Origin: Heterobilharzia americana
Taxonomy: Eukaryota > Platyhelminthes > Trematoda > Strigeidida > Schistosomatidae
Reading direction: 5' to 3'
Length of the DNA: 64,000 bases
Assembly (NCBI GenBank): GCA_944470555.2
Contig: OX104127.1
Coordinates: forward strand, 113,488,741 to 113,552,740
Below, one piece after another: positions 12,651-22,044 of this stretch. The notes under the pieces are model-generated. The model saw only the letters and a program-made list of their open reading frames with translations. It was not told the DNA's origin and did no database searches. Both the position numbers and the translations under genes were made by a program. Within the stretch, counting starts at the first letter, position 1. Each line of letters opens with the position of its first letter.

Positions 12651-12792
12651 ATATCAATAACCGGGTTTTTTTCTAGATTATTGATCTTATCTAGTTCTGT
12701 TATTGTATGTTTAGCTAAATTCTTATGTTCGGCTATTCTGACTGACCTCGACCGACTAGTTTGACCTATAATCTAGAAAAAAGTCGGTATTG
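12651..12792 (-). pseudogene. Penelope-like fragment with GIY-YIG nuclease core, bounded by inverted repeats
   Basis: Minus-strand translation gives IIGQTSRSRSVRIAEHKNL followed by HTITELDKINN, which corresponds to the second half of a GIY-YIG endonuclease (YIGxTxR, then RxxEH). The piece sits between the 5' end of the RTE element and an oppositely oriented PLE end. Its two extremities are imperfect inverted repeats of about 25 bases (12655-12681 and 12768-12792, sharing ATAATCTAGAAAAAA). It could be the upstream remainder of the PLE copy at 9480-9755 with the RTE element inserted between them, but the two pieces overlap slightly in content, so this is not certain. Confidence 0.5.
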
Positions 12793-13085
12793 CTAAGCAT
12801 GCATTATTACATAAACACACAATAGAGTTGGATAAAGCCAATGTAATTAGGTAGAGAAAGAGATTGATTATTAAATCTTTGTTCATCGAATCAACATGCA
12901 ACACATGTAATAGAAATGACTCAATACATATACCAGAGATATGGAAAAATTTGCTCCCGATAAAAGCAACTCATATAAGGTGATATAACTATAAAACTCA
13001 AATGTCGAAAGTAGTATGATTACATTGATATGATTATGAGCAACAATTTATTCTCGAAACGTCATCAAATAATTGATACCGTATC
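12793..13085 (+). pseudogene. Penelope-like element, C-terminal end and 3' UTR
   Basis: Plus-strand reading HALLHKHTIELDKANVI, a stop, then KRLIIKSLFIESTCNT matches the PLE end at 9480-9755, and the homology continues through the 3' non-coding tail to CGTCATCAAATAATTGATAC near 13078. The two ends lie in inverted orientation about 3 kb apart with the RTE element between them. The GIY-YIG core itself is absent from this copy. Confidence 0.65.
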
Positions 13086-14074
13086 ACTATGTGTTATAAA
13101 TCAAATAAACTATTCTAATATGAAAGTTAAGCGTATAGTCATGTGGTTATATAGAAAATTAGAACAATATCTGATTGGATCTGTACTTTTTTCCGAAAAT
13201 TAGGGCTTCTTTCAAAGTTGTGATGAAGAATATTGATCATCATAACAGTTGCCTGTATAAACGAAGATTCCATATATTCACTTAAAGTTTCTTTGAAGAA
13301 TTTCTTAAAAAATTCGTTTTGCTTTATGGTTAAAGAGAGTAATCAGTGCTATCAAATGTCTTAGTTTCGGCTGCTGGATTCAACCCCTTTAGTTTAACTT
13401 AATTGGCATCCTTTCAAATTTTGGCTGGAAGATTAGAATGAATTTAATATTCTAGCTTTTTATTTGAAGTGCGACCTATGGTTCTCTTGTTTAATCCAGG
13501 TGTTTAGGCCAATGTATACTTCACGAACTGCTGGTTTCATCAATCCTATGACCACACGCCATTATAGCGTATCTCACTGTGGTAGGCGTTTGCTTACACT
13601 AAAGATAAAGTAAACATCCTGCAAAGTATGCACGCATTATCCGCTGAGGTATTTCAGTCATTGGTGATGGATATGACCCACGCCTAACTGTTTTTCTCGC
13701 TGCCCATATATGGTTAAGACAACCAAGTCACTTTTAAACAATATTGTGATTACTTGCAGACCAGAAAACATTGTATTCAAAATCGGCAACTCCGTGTGAC
13801 ATGAAGATGTTTTGACTTCCGTTAAAACTTCGCCATAACGAGTAAATAACCCCCAAAAACTATAGTATAGGGAAGTCGATCAAGTATGGTAAAGTTTTAC
13901 ATGTTTCAACACTGACTTGGTCTGTGTGCCTCCAAAGGTTTTGCTTATTTCAGGTATACATCTTAATAGAATGACCAAGTATTCAAGTTGAAATCAAGAC
14001 TTATTCACACCTTCTTCATACATCAATTCAGCTATACATAAAATCAGTTTTACTCTATAGCTAGAAAATGAACA
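13086..14074. other. Unassigned stretch, possible old repeat
   Basis: No coding signal. The segment 13430-13760 has mixed base composition and the general look of an old repeat, but no family motif could be read. Confidence 0.4.
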
Positions 14075-14077
14075 AAT

Positions 14078-14090
14078 ATAGTTGTGATAG
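14078..14090. repeat. Left target-site duplication of fold-back SINE insertion
   Basis: ATAGTTGTGATAG here and ATAGCTGTGATAG at 14594-14606 differ at one of 13 positions and directly flank the two ends of the composite SINE. That is what target-primed insertion leaves behind, and it implies the composite arrived in one event. Confidence 0.65.
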
Positions 14091-14505
14091 TTGTTATTCA
14101 TCGAAGACTGAAATCAGTTGGAGGAACAAAAGAAACCTGGGAGCACTGGACAGCTGTTTCGTCCTAGTATGGGACTCCTCAGCAGTGCGCACCCACGACC
14201 TCACCAGCAGGGGTTGAACCCGCGACCTCCAGGTTCCGCGGCCAGCGCGTTACCATTGAGCCACTGGGTCAGAATCCAATGCTTCATATTTCCAACTTTT
14301 GTTAGCTCACGATATAGCGCAAACCGCCACCCAATGTCATCGTTGAGTACCTGTCCTCACGGCCATCAGGCTTTGACTCCACCGGTCACGACTTGTCATT
14401 GGAACTTCGGGAATACTTCTCGAAGCTAGTCACCAATGAGCACCAGTTCAATTAAATTTTTGAGGGAGTTGTGAAGATTTGGAAATATTTCAAGTTGTTA
14501 TTCAT
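14091..14505 (-). mobile_element. Hammerhead-SINE, nearly complete unit
   Basis: A non-coding retroelement of the schistosome hammerhead satellite/SINE type. In minus-strand order it has: a linker from a preceding unit's tail (GATGAATAACAACTTGAAAT, to about 14462); a body of about 190 bases including GCGCTATATCGTGAGC; an RNA polymerase III A-box-like TGGCTCAATGGTAACGCGC (about 14264-14246); a B-box-like GGTTCAACCC (14220-14211); the hammerhead ribozyme (14143-14188, listed separately); and a tail with CCAACTGATTTCAGTC ending at 14091. The same order recurs at 34.28-34.61 kb and 50.30-50.67 kb. The internal tRNA-like promoter and LINE-style target duplication indicate mobilisation in trans by a LINE. 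It makes no protein. Confidence 0.8.
14143..14188 (-). ncRNA. Hammerhead self-cleaving ribozyme, complete core
   Basis: All hammerhead elements are present on the minus strand. Stem I pairs GCACTG (14188-14183) with CAGTGC (14148-14143), 6 of 6. The core CTGAGGA fits the consensus CUGANGA. Stem II is GTCC/GGAC with a 7-base CATACTA loop. GAAA is intact at 14160-14157. Cleavage would follow C at 14149 in the triplet GTC. Stem III is the self-complementary ACAGCTGT with no loop bases, so a monomer could not close it properly; two RNAs pairing through this palindrome would form a double hammerhead, as known for some animal hammerheads with minimal stem III. Activity is inferred, not shown. Confidence 0.85.
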
Positions 14506-14590
14506 CCCAGGTTTCCTTTGTTCCTCCAACTGATGTCAGTCTTCGATGAATAACAACTTGAAATATTTCCAAATCTCCACAACTCCCCCA
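14506..14590 (+). mobile_element. Hammerhead-SINE tail, plus-strand arm of a fold-back
   Basis: A 3' tail of the same SINE family lying in opposite orientation to the unit at 14091-14505. The segment 14505-14555 is complementary to 14091-14141 at 49 of 51 positions by eye, and 14545-14587 is complementary to 14464-14506 at 42 of 43 with a 38-base loop. It ends in AACTCCCCCA directly before the right target-site duplication. Confidence 0.75.
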
Positions 14591-14593
14591 AAA

Positions 14594-14606
14594 ATAGCTG
14601 TGATAG
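14594..14606. repeat. Right target-site duplication of fold-back SINE insertion
   Basis: ATAGCTGTGATAG, matching 14078-14090 at 12 of 13 positions. Confidence 0.65.
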
Positions 14607-14609
14607 GTT

Positions 14610-15735
14610 AAAATATAAAATAAGATAATGGTGTTTTATATACCAGCATCTACAGAAAAGCTTGAAGTCGTCACACTACAAATAAGTAAGGATAAGTTCA
14701 GTCGAATGTTTAATTATTCAAACCGCCAAATAAACCGTTAAGTCAGGATTTTTAGGTGAGGAATTAAAACACATGAGAGAAACTTCAGTACACAATGACT
14801 ATCTTCAGGCATTTATTTGGAAATTTATAAGTACTCAGAAAAATAAGGAGAACTAATTAAGCCAGTGGTGAATGTGACACAACATAGATGCAATACAAAG
14901 TTACTATAAGGAAAAAAGACATCAGAAACCCGGAGTGTTACTTAAATAGCTGCCATTAGGACAGCATTCCAGCCTAAAGATTAACTTAAAGATAAAACTC
15001 ATTGACTTAAAGATTTCATTAACCAAATCAGATAAAATTACTTTTTCCTAACAAAGATCATATAACGACTCTGAAACCGACTGTATAGATCAAACCAGTT
15101 GATTAGTTTGTTCAACTGATCAAGAAATAGGAACTTTGCTGATGTGCACAGATAAGCATACAATAAGCTTAGAGCGTTTCAACACCATTACTTCATATAC
15201 AGAAATGCTACCATAGTTAAAATAAAAGGTCGAAAAATAATGGAATAACATATATTAGGCCATAAAGCTGGGTGTCCAAATTGGTTACCATCATGAGCAG
15301 TAAATCACATTCATGTCATCTAGTAAACAATACTGTCACTGTGTTATGTTAAATAGAATAATTGTATGCGGAATCACACTGTCTCTCATAATTGCCAAGT
15401 TCTATAATACCAGCTCTAGCTACACTAAAATGTCTGCTTACTGTGTCAGTCCGAAGATAACTCAGTTGACAAAGCCACTTTTAAAAAAGAGGCGTAACCT
15501 TCGGTGTACTAGATTTCGGCTTATTAACACTTTATGCATAAAACCTACGGCAAAAACTACTCAAGCCATTCAAAAATTGAACATAGCTATTTCCCGCTGT
15601 CAATTCGTAAATTTATTTATTAGTTGTTAGACGCGAACAACTACTTGAAACATGATTCAAGTCAACAGAAATGATGAGTAACGGGCGAACATTAGTGGAA
15701 CTAATATGTTGATCAATAAAAAAATTGGGATCCCA
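14610..15735. other. AT-rich stretch without recognised genes
   Basis: A 105-codon plus-strand frame (15313-15630) shows no motif and I do not regard it as a gene. It lies just upstream of a plus-strand Penelope-like remnant and could be unrecognisable sequence of that element. Confidence 0.4.
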
Positions 15736-16700
15736 GAAACATTAAATAAAGAATTTTAAATGGGAGAATGCAGAAATTGATACCATCACATTTTTAGACG
15801 CTTACTGGTCAAACAGATCGAATGATCTGTAGAAAGGTCCATACTCAGGAAGCCATCATGAACGGCACAGTATTTAAAAAAGTTTTGTTCTGATTCAACG
15901 GAAAAGATATGGAATTAAAACTCTCCTTGACGAAGCCAAGAAGATTTGTTCTGACAACACAGTTGCATATGAAATAATGACTTTAAAAGTAATCCTAAGA
16001 GATTTTGTTTCGGACAAAGGAGTAGCCGTTAGGAAAACTTAGTGTCCATTGCTCTTGTTTGGAGAAATATCATACATCTTACGTTTATGATTGAGGAATT
16101 TTGTTCTGACGGCGCGACCGAACCAGCGAAATGAACTCTGGAAAACTTTCGATCAAGAAATGCTTGTTTCTAAGAGATTTATCATCAAGTATGCCAGTAA
16201 TATTGAGAGGAAATAGATTGTCGCCACTACGCCATGAAAATACATTTGCATCAATCTTCTATTTAGGGGAGGCGACGTATACGACATAGTAAAACTTAAG
16301 TTCGATACAACCATAAGAAGATCTTAACATGCTGCAAAACTAGCGATCCTTAGCGCTACGAAATAAGTACTGCAATAGTCAGCGAAGTACAAAGCGTCTA
16401 TCGTTGGCACTTCCAACTGCGTATTCAAATTAGAACACGTTTGTAGGAGCAAATACATTGATCACCCGGAAACGCAGCTGTTCGCATGCATAAGTGAACA
16501 CTTATCTAGGTGGCTAGATCTTGGTCTGGCAAAGTCAACCTGCGAGATAGTTCTCCCACCTTATCTCAAGTCGAAACAGAGCCTATATTTTTTAAATGTT
16601 TAGTATAATCTATGCATTTGTCTAGCAAAACTTATTTCGTCATGTTAGAAAGTCTAAGAAAGAGTTGGATATCAATTTAGGTTCCTATCATTTTCGAAAG
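15736..16700 (+). pseudogene. Penelope-like element, RT thumb through GIY-YIG endonuclease, decayed
   Basis: Plus-strand blocks appear in the order expected for a PLE C-terminus: DTITFLDAYW (after the RT palm), YGIKTLLDEAKKICS near 15906-15953, LKVILRDFVSDKG, GGDVYDIVKLKFDTT near 16270, then NCVFKLEHVCRSKYIDHPE at 16415-16471 and LFACISEHLSRWLD. The last two are the cysteine-flanked GIY-YIG nuclease region. The conserved YIG appears as YID, and CISEH stands for the usual RIxEH, so the nuclease would be dead even without the stops. Past 16560 a weak FRFLSFSKEF block may continue the domain. The N-terminal half and RT palm are missing. Confidence 0.75.
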
Positions 16701-18211
16701 AGTTCGTTATTGAAATTGAACCGAGCTTTAAAGATGCATCTGAGAAGTAGTTTTTTGAAGTAGCTTACACATATAGCTGTTTATAAGTGGAACCTGAATT
16801 AGAGTTGAAGTTGCAGCCCAGTAACCGATGTCGTTTTTCCAGCTTCTGATGAAGTGACGACTAGCATTCATTTAGCTTCAAATTTTTCATTAGTTTTGAA
16901 CTGACCTCGCTACGGCATTTAATAACAACAGTACACACACATGTATTTGGATTGCAGGATGCAACTGTAAAACTTTGTGGTTGTAAAAAGCCTCACAGTA
17001 TTAACTTCTCGTGAAAAGCAAAGTAAACTTGTCTGTGTAAATGATTAGCATATCATTATGTGGACAGTATTTACAGTTAGAACAAGAAGAAAAGCAGGAT
17101 ACCAGCCACTGTATTCTATGTAAAATGTGGACTAAATATTCGTACTTAACATAGGTCAAAGTTATGATCCCTATAATTTTAATAGTTCAGTTTTATACAG
17201 TGTAAGAGAAAATAACTTTTCTGTAATAAACTTGACAGTTACTAGTCCAGTAAATGAACAATATTTATAGCTACATTTCTAACTGAATTTTGCATTTCCC
17301 AGGGGAATAAATCAAGCCTTCCTATACCTGTTTTCAGTCTTCTCATCGAGAGAAAACAGTATACCAGTGATCAATATCAGTTGTCGTGTGTCAGTGTTTT
17401 GAGTGTGAAAGTCTAGTTTTCTATGCTGCAACCCATTAACTAAGAGAAATCCGTAGTTGAATATTACTGAGTTACTTCAGATATATATTCCTGAAATATG
17501 TTACATTCTCCATCAAAAAATTTATGACACATGGGTTATTTGTGATTTCGACTTCTGGTAAGTGGTATTGCACAGCATCAATATGATTTTGCATTCGCCA
17601 CTTCATTGTTGGTCACTTAGGGCAAATATGGTTTCAACAAAGATTATTCCAGTGAGACTTCGGTCTACCAACAAAGCTTCCGAAAAAAATCAACTTCGTG
17701 TTCACTTTTGTGAGCTTGACTATGATGCACACAAATTCATCCCATTCTGATACTGGCATAGATTACTTAGTATCCCTTCATGAGGAGAAATTTTTCTCAT
17801 GAAGTCGTAGAGCAGAGATGTGACAATGAAGAATATTTCCTTTTGGACAGTTTCATTTGTTGAAGCTGTGCAGCCATGTTATAGGTATTGGAAACAAATA
17901 CAAGTCGGCAAGGTTATATGATTACGAAAATCTTTAGGAGTAAAATAAAAAATTGTTTCCAAACGCAGATGAAATCTCTACTCTAACAGTGGTAAGGTCA
18001 ATGAATGAAATTATAGGAATTCCTAGAATAACACCAAAAAAGTAACCTACTGGGGTTAAAATAGGCATCTACATTATAACGCTCCGTGAAAAAGCAATCC
18101 TAACTGAACTAATGGTATGCATATAAAAAATTATCACTGGCAGTTTTCAGATGTCTATTTCATTGTCTCACTAATTGCAATCACCACTGAAAAAATGGTG
18201 CATACATAAAA
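16701..18211. other. AT-rich stretch without recognised genes
   Basis: No frame over 62 codons with any motif, and no RNA gene. Nothing supported. Confidence 0.5.
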
Positions 18212-18884
18212 AATGGCTTTTGACAGCATCGACCGAGAAGTAATTTGGAAACCGCTTCAACACTACAGAATACCACAAACCTTTATCAATCTCATTTAAC
18301 AACTATATGAGGACGCCACGTGCCAGCCAAGTAATTCACAATGGGAAGCTCAAATATGCCTTTGAAGTGAAGACAGGAGTAAAACAAGGCTGTCTACTAA
18401 AACCCATGATCTTTTTGACTGAAGTGGACTGAATCATGCAGCGGACCGTGAGGAGCGAGAAGTGAAGGAAACGCTGCACCGGGAAAAGGATTCTGGAAGA
18501 TTTAGATTTCACCAACGATGACTTATGTCTAATGTCACACAAACTCGAAGATCTACAGGTAAGATCCAACAAGTTGGCAGAAGAGGCGGGGCAGCGAAGA
18601 CGGGACTTCAAGTGAACATAGAGAAGACAGAGGTGATGAAGATACCCAACCAACACCACCATCAACAGCAACAAGCACAGATCACCATCAACAGGAGAAA
18701 TCTAAAGGAAGAAGTCTCTTTCAACTACCTGAATAGACAGCATCGTTCAGACTACAGGTGGTACAGGCACAGATGACGATGTCGAAAACAGGATCGAGAA
18801 AGCAAGACAAGCTTTCAATAATCTGAAACCAGTGTGGAGATTTACTACACTTCACTCAGTATAAGGCATGAACAAGATGCGGCA
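18212..18884 (+). mobile_element. Chimeric RTE fragment (reverse transcriptase segment)
   Basis: A plus-strand fragment of the RTE reverse transcriptase, from the first catalytic block (FDSIDREVIWKPLQHY) past FTNDDLCLMSH to NIEKTEVMKIPNQ and RQAFNNLKPVWR. Up to about 18674 it is almost identical to the minus-strand element at 10413-10870: the antisense conceptual translation is identical over 112 codons. At a CAA-rich run near 18665-18676 it switches to a different sub-family, identical over 207 bases to 21315-21521. It lacks both element ends. The switch suggests recombination, conversion or template switching between copies. Confidence 0.8.
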
Positions 18885-19191
18885 GCTGTTGATGAATATC
18901 TGTAGTTGGTTGCAACATGCTTTCCGTGACACGCCAAATTTCTCAAACATATAGCCACACTGACTTGATATCGGTGTTGAAAAACCGCATCTTGTTCATG
19001 CCTTATACTGAGTGAAGTGTAGTAAATCTCCACACTGGTTTCAGATTATTGAAAGCTTGTCTTGCTTTCTCGATCCTGTTTTCGACATCGTCATCTGTGC
19101 CTGTACCACCTGTAGTCTGAACGATGCTGTCTATTCAGGTAGTTGAAAGAGACTTCTTCCTTTAGATTTCTCCTGTTGATGGTGATCTGTG
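18676..19191. repeat. Large perfect palindrome, 207-bp arms, 102-bp spacer
   Basis: Arms 18676-18882 and 18985-19191 have equal length and I find no mismatch between them. A third identical copy stands at 21315-21521. Palindromes of this size are unstable in cloning and a known source of assembly error, so the junction deserves checking before biological interpretation. Confidence 0.8.
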
Positions 19192-19350
19192 TTTGTTGTT
19201 GTTGTTGCTAGTGTTGGTTGGGTATCCTCATCACCTCTGTCTTCTCTACGTTTACTTGAAGTACTGTTTTCTTTGCCTCGGGTGATGAAATACGTGACCG
19301 TAAACAGTCGTTGATAACATTTCTATTTGTTTGGATACATTTTAGGGAAA
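18885..19350 (-). mobile_element. RTE fragment, inverted relative to its neighbour (palindrome arm)
   Basis: On the minus strand this carries the same reverse-transcriptase segment as 18676-18882 plus adjoining sequence. 18985-19191 is the exact reverse complement of 18676-18882 as far as I can read (207 bases), separated by 102 bases. Going rightwards it continues through the CAACAACAAC run and KTEVMRIPNQ region to about 19280. It then shows a short piece resembling the KLQTLINNCLRS block (19290-19350), out of normal order. This is a scrambled mosaic and not a simple insertion. Confidence 0.75.
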
Positions 19351-21270
19351 AAATTTATGGTACTTTCAGAAACTAGTATATCACCATAAGATAGTAGATG
19401 TATAACTGCTGGTGATAGGTAAGTCAACAACATGAAGTCGTTTTAACTTGAATCAGTTTCTCAAGATTAGTGAAAAATTTTAAGTTTGCGAGAGACAACG
19501 GGAAGTTTTTCGCATGGCACATACTTTCGACATTTTAACTTGAAATACATAACCAGTGCGTGATCAAATGAAGAATTATCGTCTTAAGGGTTTCTGGACA
19601 GCATAGTCTACCAAAACACTTCACTGTATAGACAGCTAGTAATGTTTATATTTGACTGTTCCATAGTTGGAGATAGCTATATGTCACACTAACCGAAAAT
19701 AACAAACTGCTAGGCTGCACAACACATAATGACACTAACTAAAATTCACCTTAACGAGGAAGAAAAATTCTAAACTTTTATTAAAATGATAAAAATCACA
19801 TTTTTTACATTTTACTTTCATAACTCATATTATAAAGTAATTCAGTGAAATCTTTAGTGAATTTTTATCCCCTTTAGAATTTAATGGATTTTTTCCGACA
19901 GAAATTCAGTGGAAAACTATTCAGCGAAGAAAAAAGGGGATGGTTTATCTCAATAGATTTCTACCATTTAGAATAATTATCGAAAGGGAAAAAAAACCTA
20001 AGCATGAACACACAGATCAGGAGTGAAAGTAAATGCGACAGTAAAGTGTTTCACCTAACTTGAATTGAAATCTCAATTTGTTTTCAAAAAAAATGCTCAG
20101 AAGAAAAGAGAATACAATGTACAAAATAAACGAATATTGATAAGGATCTACATTGATGTATACAAATAAAAATAAAATCTTCCTCTTCTTCATAAGAAAG
20201 CCATTCACCTTGGAGACTGGTAGACATAAGTTTTCAGTTTTTGTTCATCTTTTCTGGCATCATTAGTCAGTTGAAATATTTAAGTTAAAAAAACATATTG
20301 ATACTAGCGCTGTCCTCTGTATTTCCAGCAGTTTTGATATAGGATACGTAACGTGTGCTTAAAACACAGAAAAGAAGTTAAAAATGCACCGATGAAATTC
20401 ATAAATTTTAGGACGTTCGATTAAGTGGTCCTTTTAATGGTAACCTATATTATTATTTCCAATGTTGGATTTCATTTTGATTACAGGACAGCACTAATAT
20501 CTTAATCACAAATGGAATGTTCTCAGGTGACCTATACCAGACCATTTCATGTCATCTACAGGTAACCCTCATTAAAAATATGACTAAGACTGGTGTCAAC
20601 CGTTTTCTTATCACTATGATTAGTTTCTGGATAACCAACATCACTTACAACTTTGTTGCAATCAATGAGAATAAATGGCGTAAATAAGTTCAATAGGAAA
20701 ACCCTCTTCTGTGAATAAAATCTTTCGAATTGCTACTTATGAGTTCTACATTGACAATGGATATTTTTTTGCAAGCTTTTGGACACTTATCTTTCTATCC
20801 ACTAGTGGTCAGGTAGCCACTGCTGATAGTAATGTTACTATTTGAATTATCTCTGATTTGGTGGACTCGTTATAAAAATATCTGAGTAAAACGTTTCAGC
20901 TTACTTTTTTGACCCTTTGTTTACTGAAATTGATCAATTAAGATTCTAATCGGAAGATGAAAATAAGTTATGCCAAATTCTCAGGTATGATACACTGATC
21001 AATACTTACAAGTGGGAAACTCACTAAAAGAGCTCTGTATCAATGGATCTCGAACGTGAAACGTCTTTATAAGTGGTACAGTAAACGTTTGAAAATAACC
21101 ACATGCAAACTTAACTGGTAAACTACTGGTTCAAAACACGAAAGAGACAGTAATTTCAACTCCACTTACTGCACAAGTTAATGACTAATAGGTTCTAATT
21201 CAAATGATCAATCCAAACTCCATTACCGTTATTCCCATCTTAACATGTTTCAATATTATATTAACATACC
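19351..21270. other. AT-rich stretch without recognised genes
   Basis: No coding signal, RNA gene or readable repeat family. Confidence 0.5.
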
Positions 21271-21281
21271 TAATGTGAAAG

Positions 21282-22033
21282 ATCCCAAACAACACTAGCA
21301 ACAACAACAACAAACACAGATCACCATCAACAGGAGAAATCTAAAGGAAGAAGTCTCTTTCAACTACCTGAATAGACAGCATCGTTCAGACTACAGGTGG
21401 TACAGGCACAGATGACGATGTCGAAAACAGGATCGAGAAAGCAAGACAAGCTTTCAATAATCTGAAACCAGTGTGGAGATTTACTACACTTCACTCAGTA
21501 TAAGGCATGAACAAGATGCGGTTTTTCAACACCGATATCAAGTCAGTGTGGCTATATGTTTGAGAAATTTGGCGTGTCACGGAAAGCATGTTGCAACCAA
21601 CTACAGATATTCACCAACAGCTGCCACCTACGCCCACTCGATACTGAATCTGGAGATCAGATGTCCAAAATAATAAGAATAAGCAACAAGGAACTCACTG
21701 TGGCTGGCTGGCTGTCAAGGAACCAACCAAGAAGCTATCGCCCAACAAATATGGAGAAGAAGAAAGTGGAGATGGATTGGATTGGGCATACACTGAGAAG
21801 ACCAACTGGGGACATCATGCGCCAGGCCAAGTCGTCAAATGAAACCTAGATAGGGAACGGTGAGTTTGGCGTCCGAGGTGAAGTTGAAATGGAGGAGATC
21901 ATATGAGGAAGAAATGAAGGTTTCTGAGCAGTCGTGTTGCGAGGTTCAAAAGACTGGATATAAGGGAGTGCAGTGGAGGCGTGCTACTGAATCCCTGTGT
22001 TCCACTAGGAACCGTAGGGAAAAATAATAATAA
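21282..22033 (+). mobile_element. 5'-truncated RTE copy with (AAT)n tail
   Basis: A plus-strand LINE end, truncated at the CAACAACAACAAC region of the reverse transcriptase and running to the 3' terminus. Readable blocks are KARQAFNNLKPVWR, then an altered segment, KIIRISNKELTVA, and WIGHTLRRPTGDIMRQAK at about 21773-21826, ending in TGTTCCACTAGGAACC and (AAT)n. A near-perfect direct repeat flanks it: TAATGTGAAAG at 21271-21281 and TAATGTGGAAG at 22034-22044 (10 of 11), the expected target-site duplication. Several frames are required, so it is dead. Its first 320 bases are nearly identical to the inverted piece at 18886-19210. Confidence 0.85.
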
Positions 22034-22044
22034 TAATGTGGAAG

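Noticed and set aside
14211..14264. tRNA gene on the minus strand
   Set aside because: A and B boxes are present, but no acceptor stem or anticodon arm can be paired. It is the tRNA-like promoter part of the SINE.
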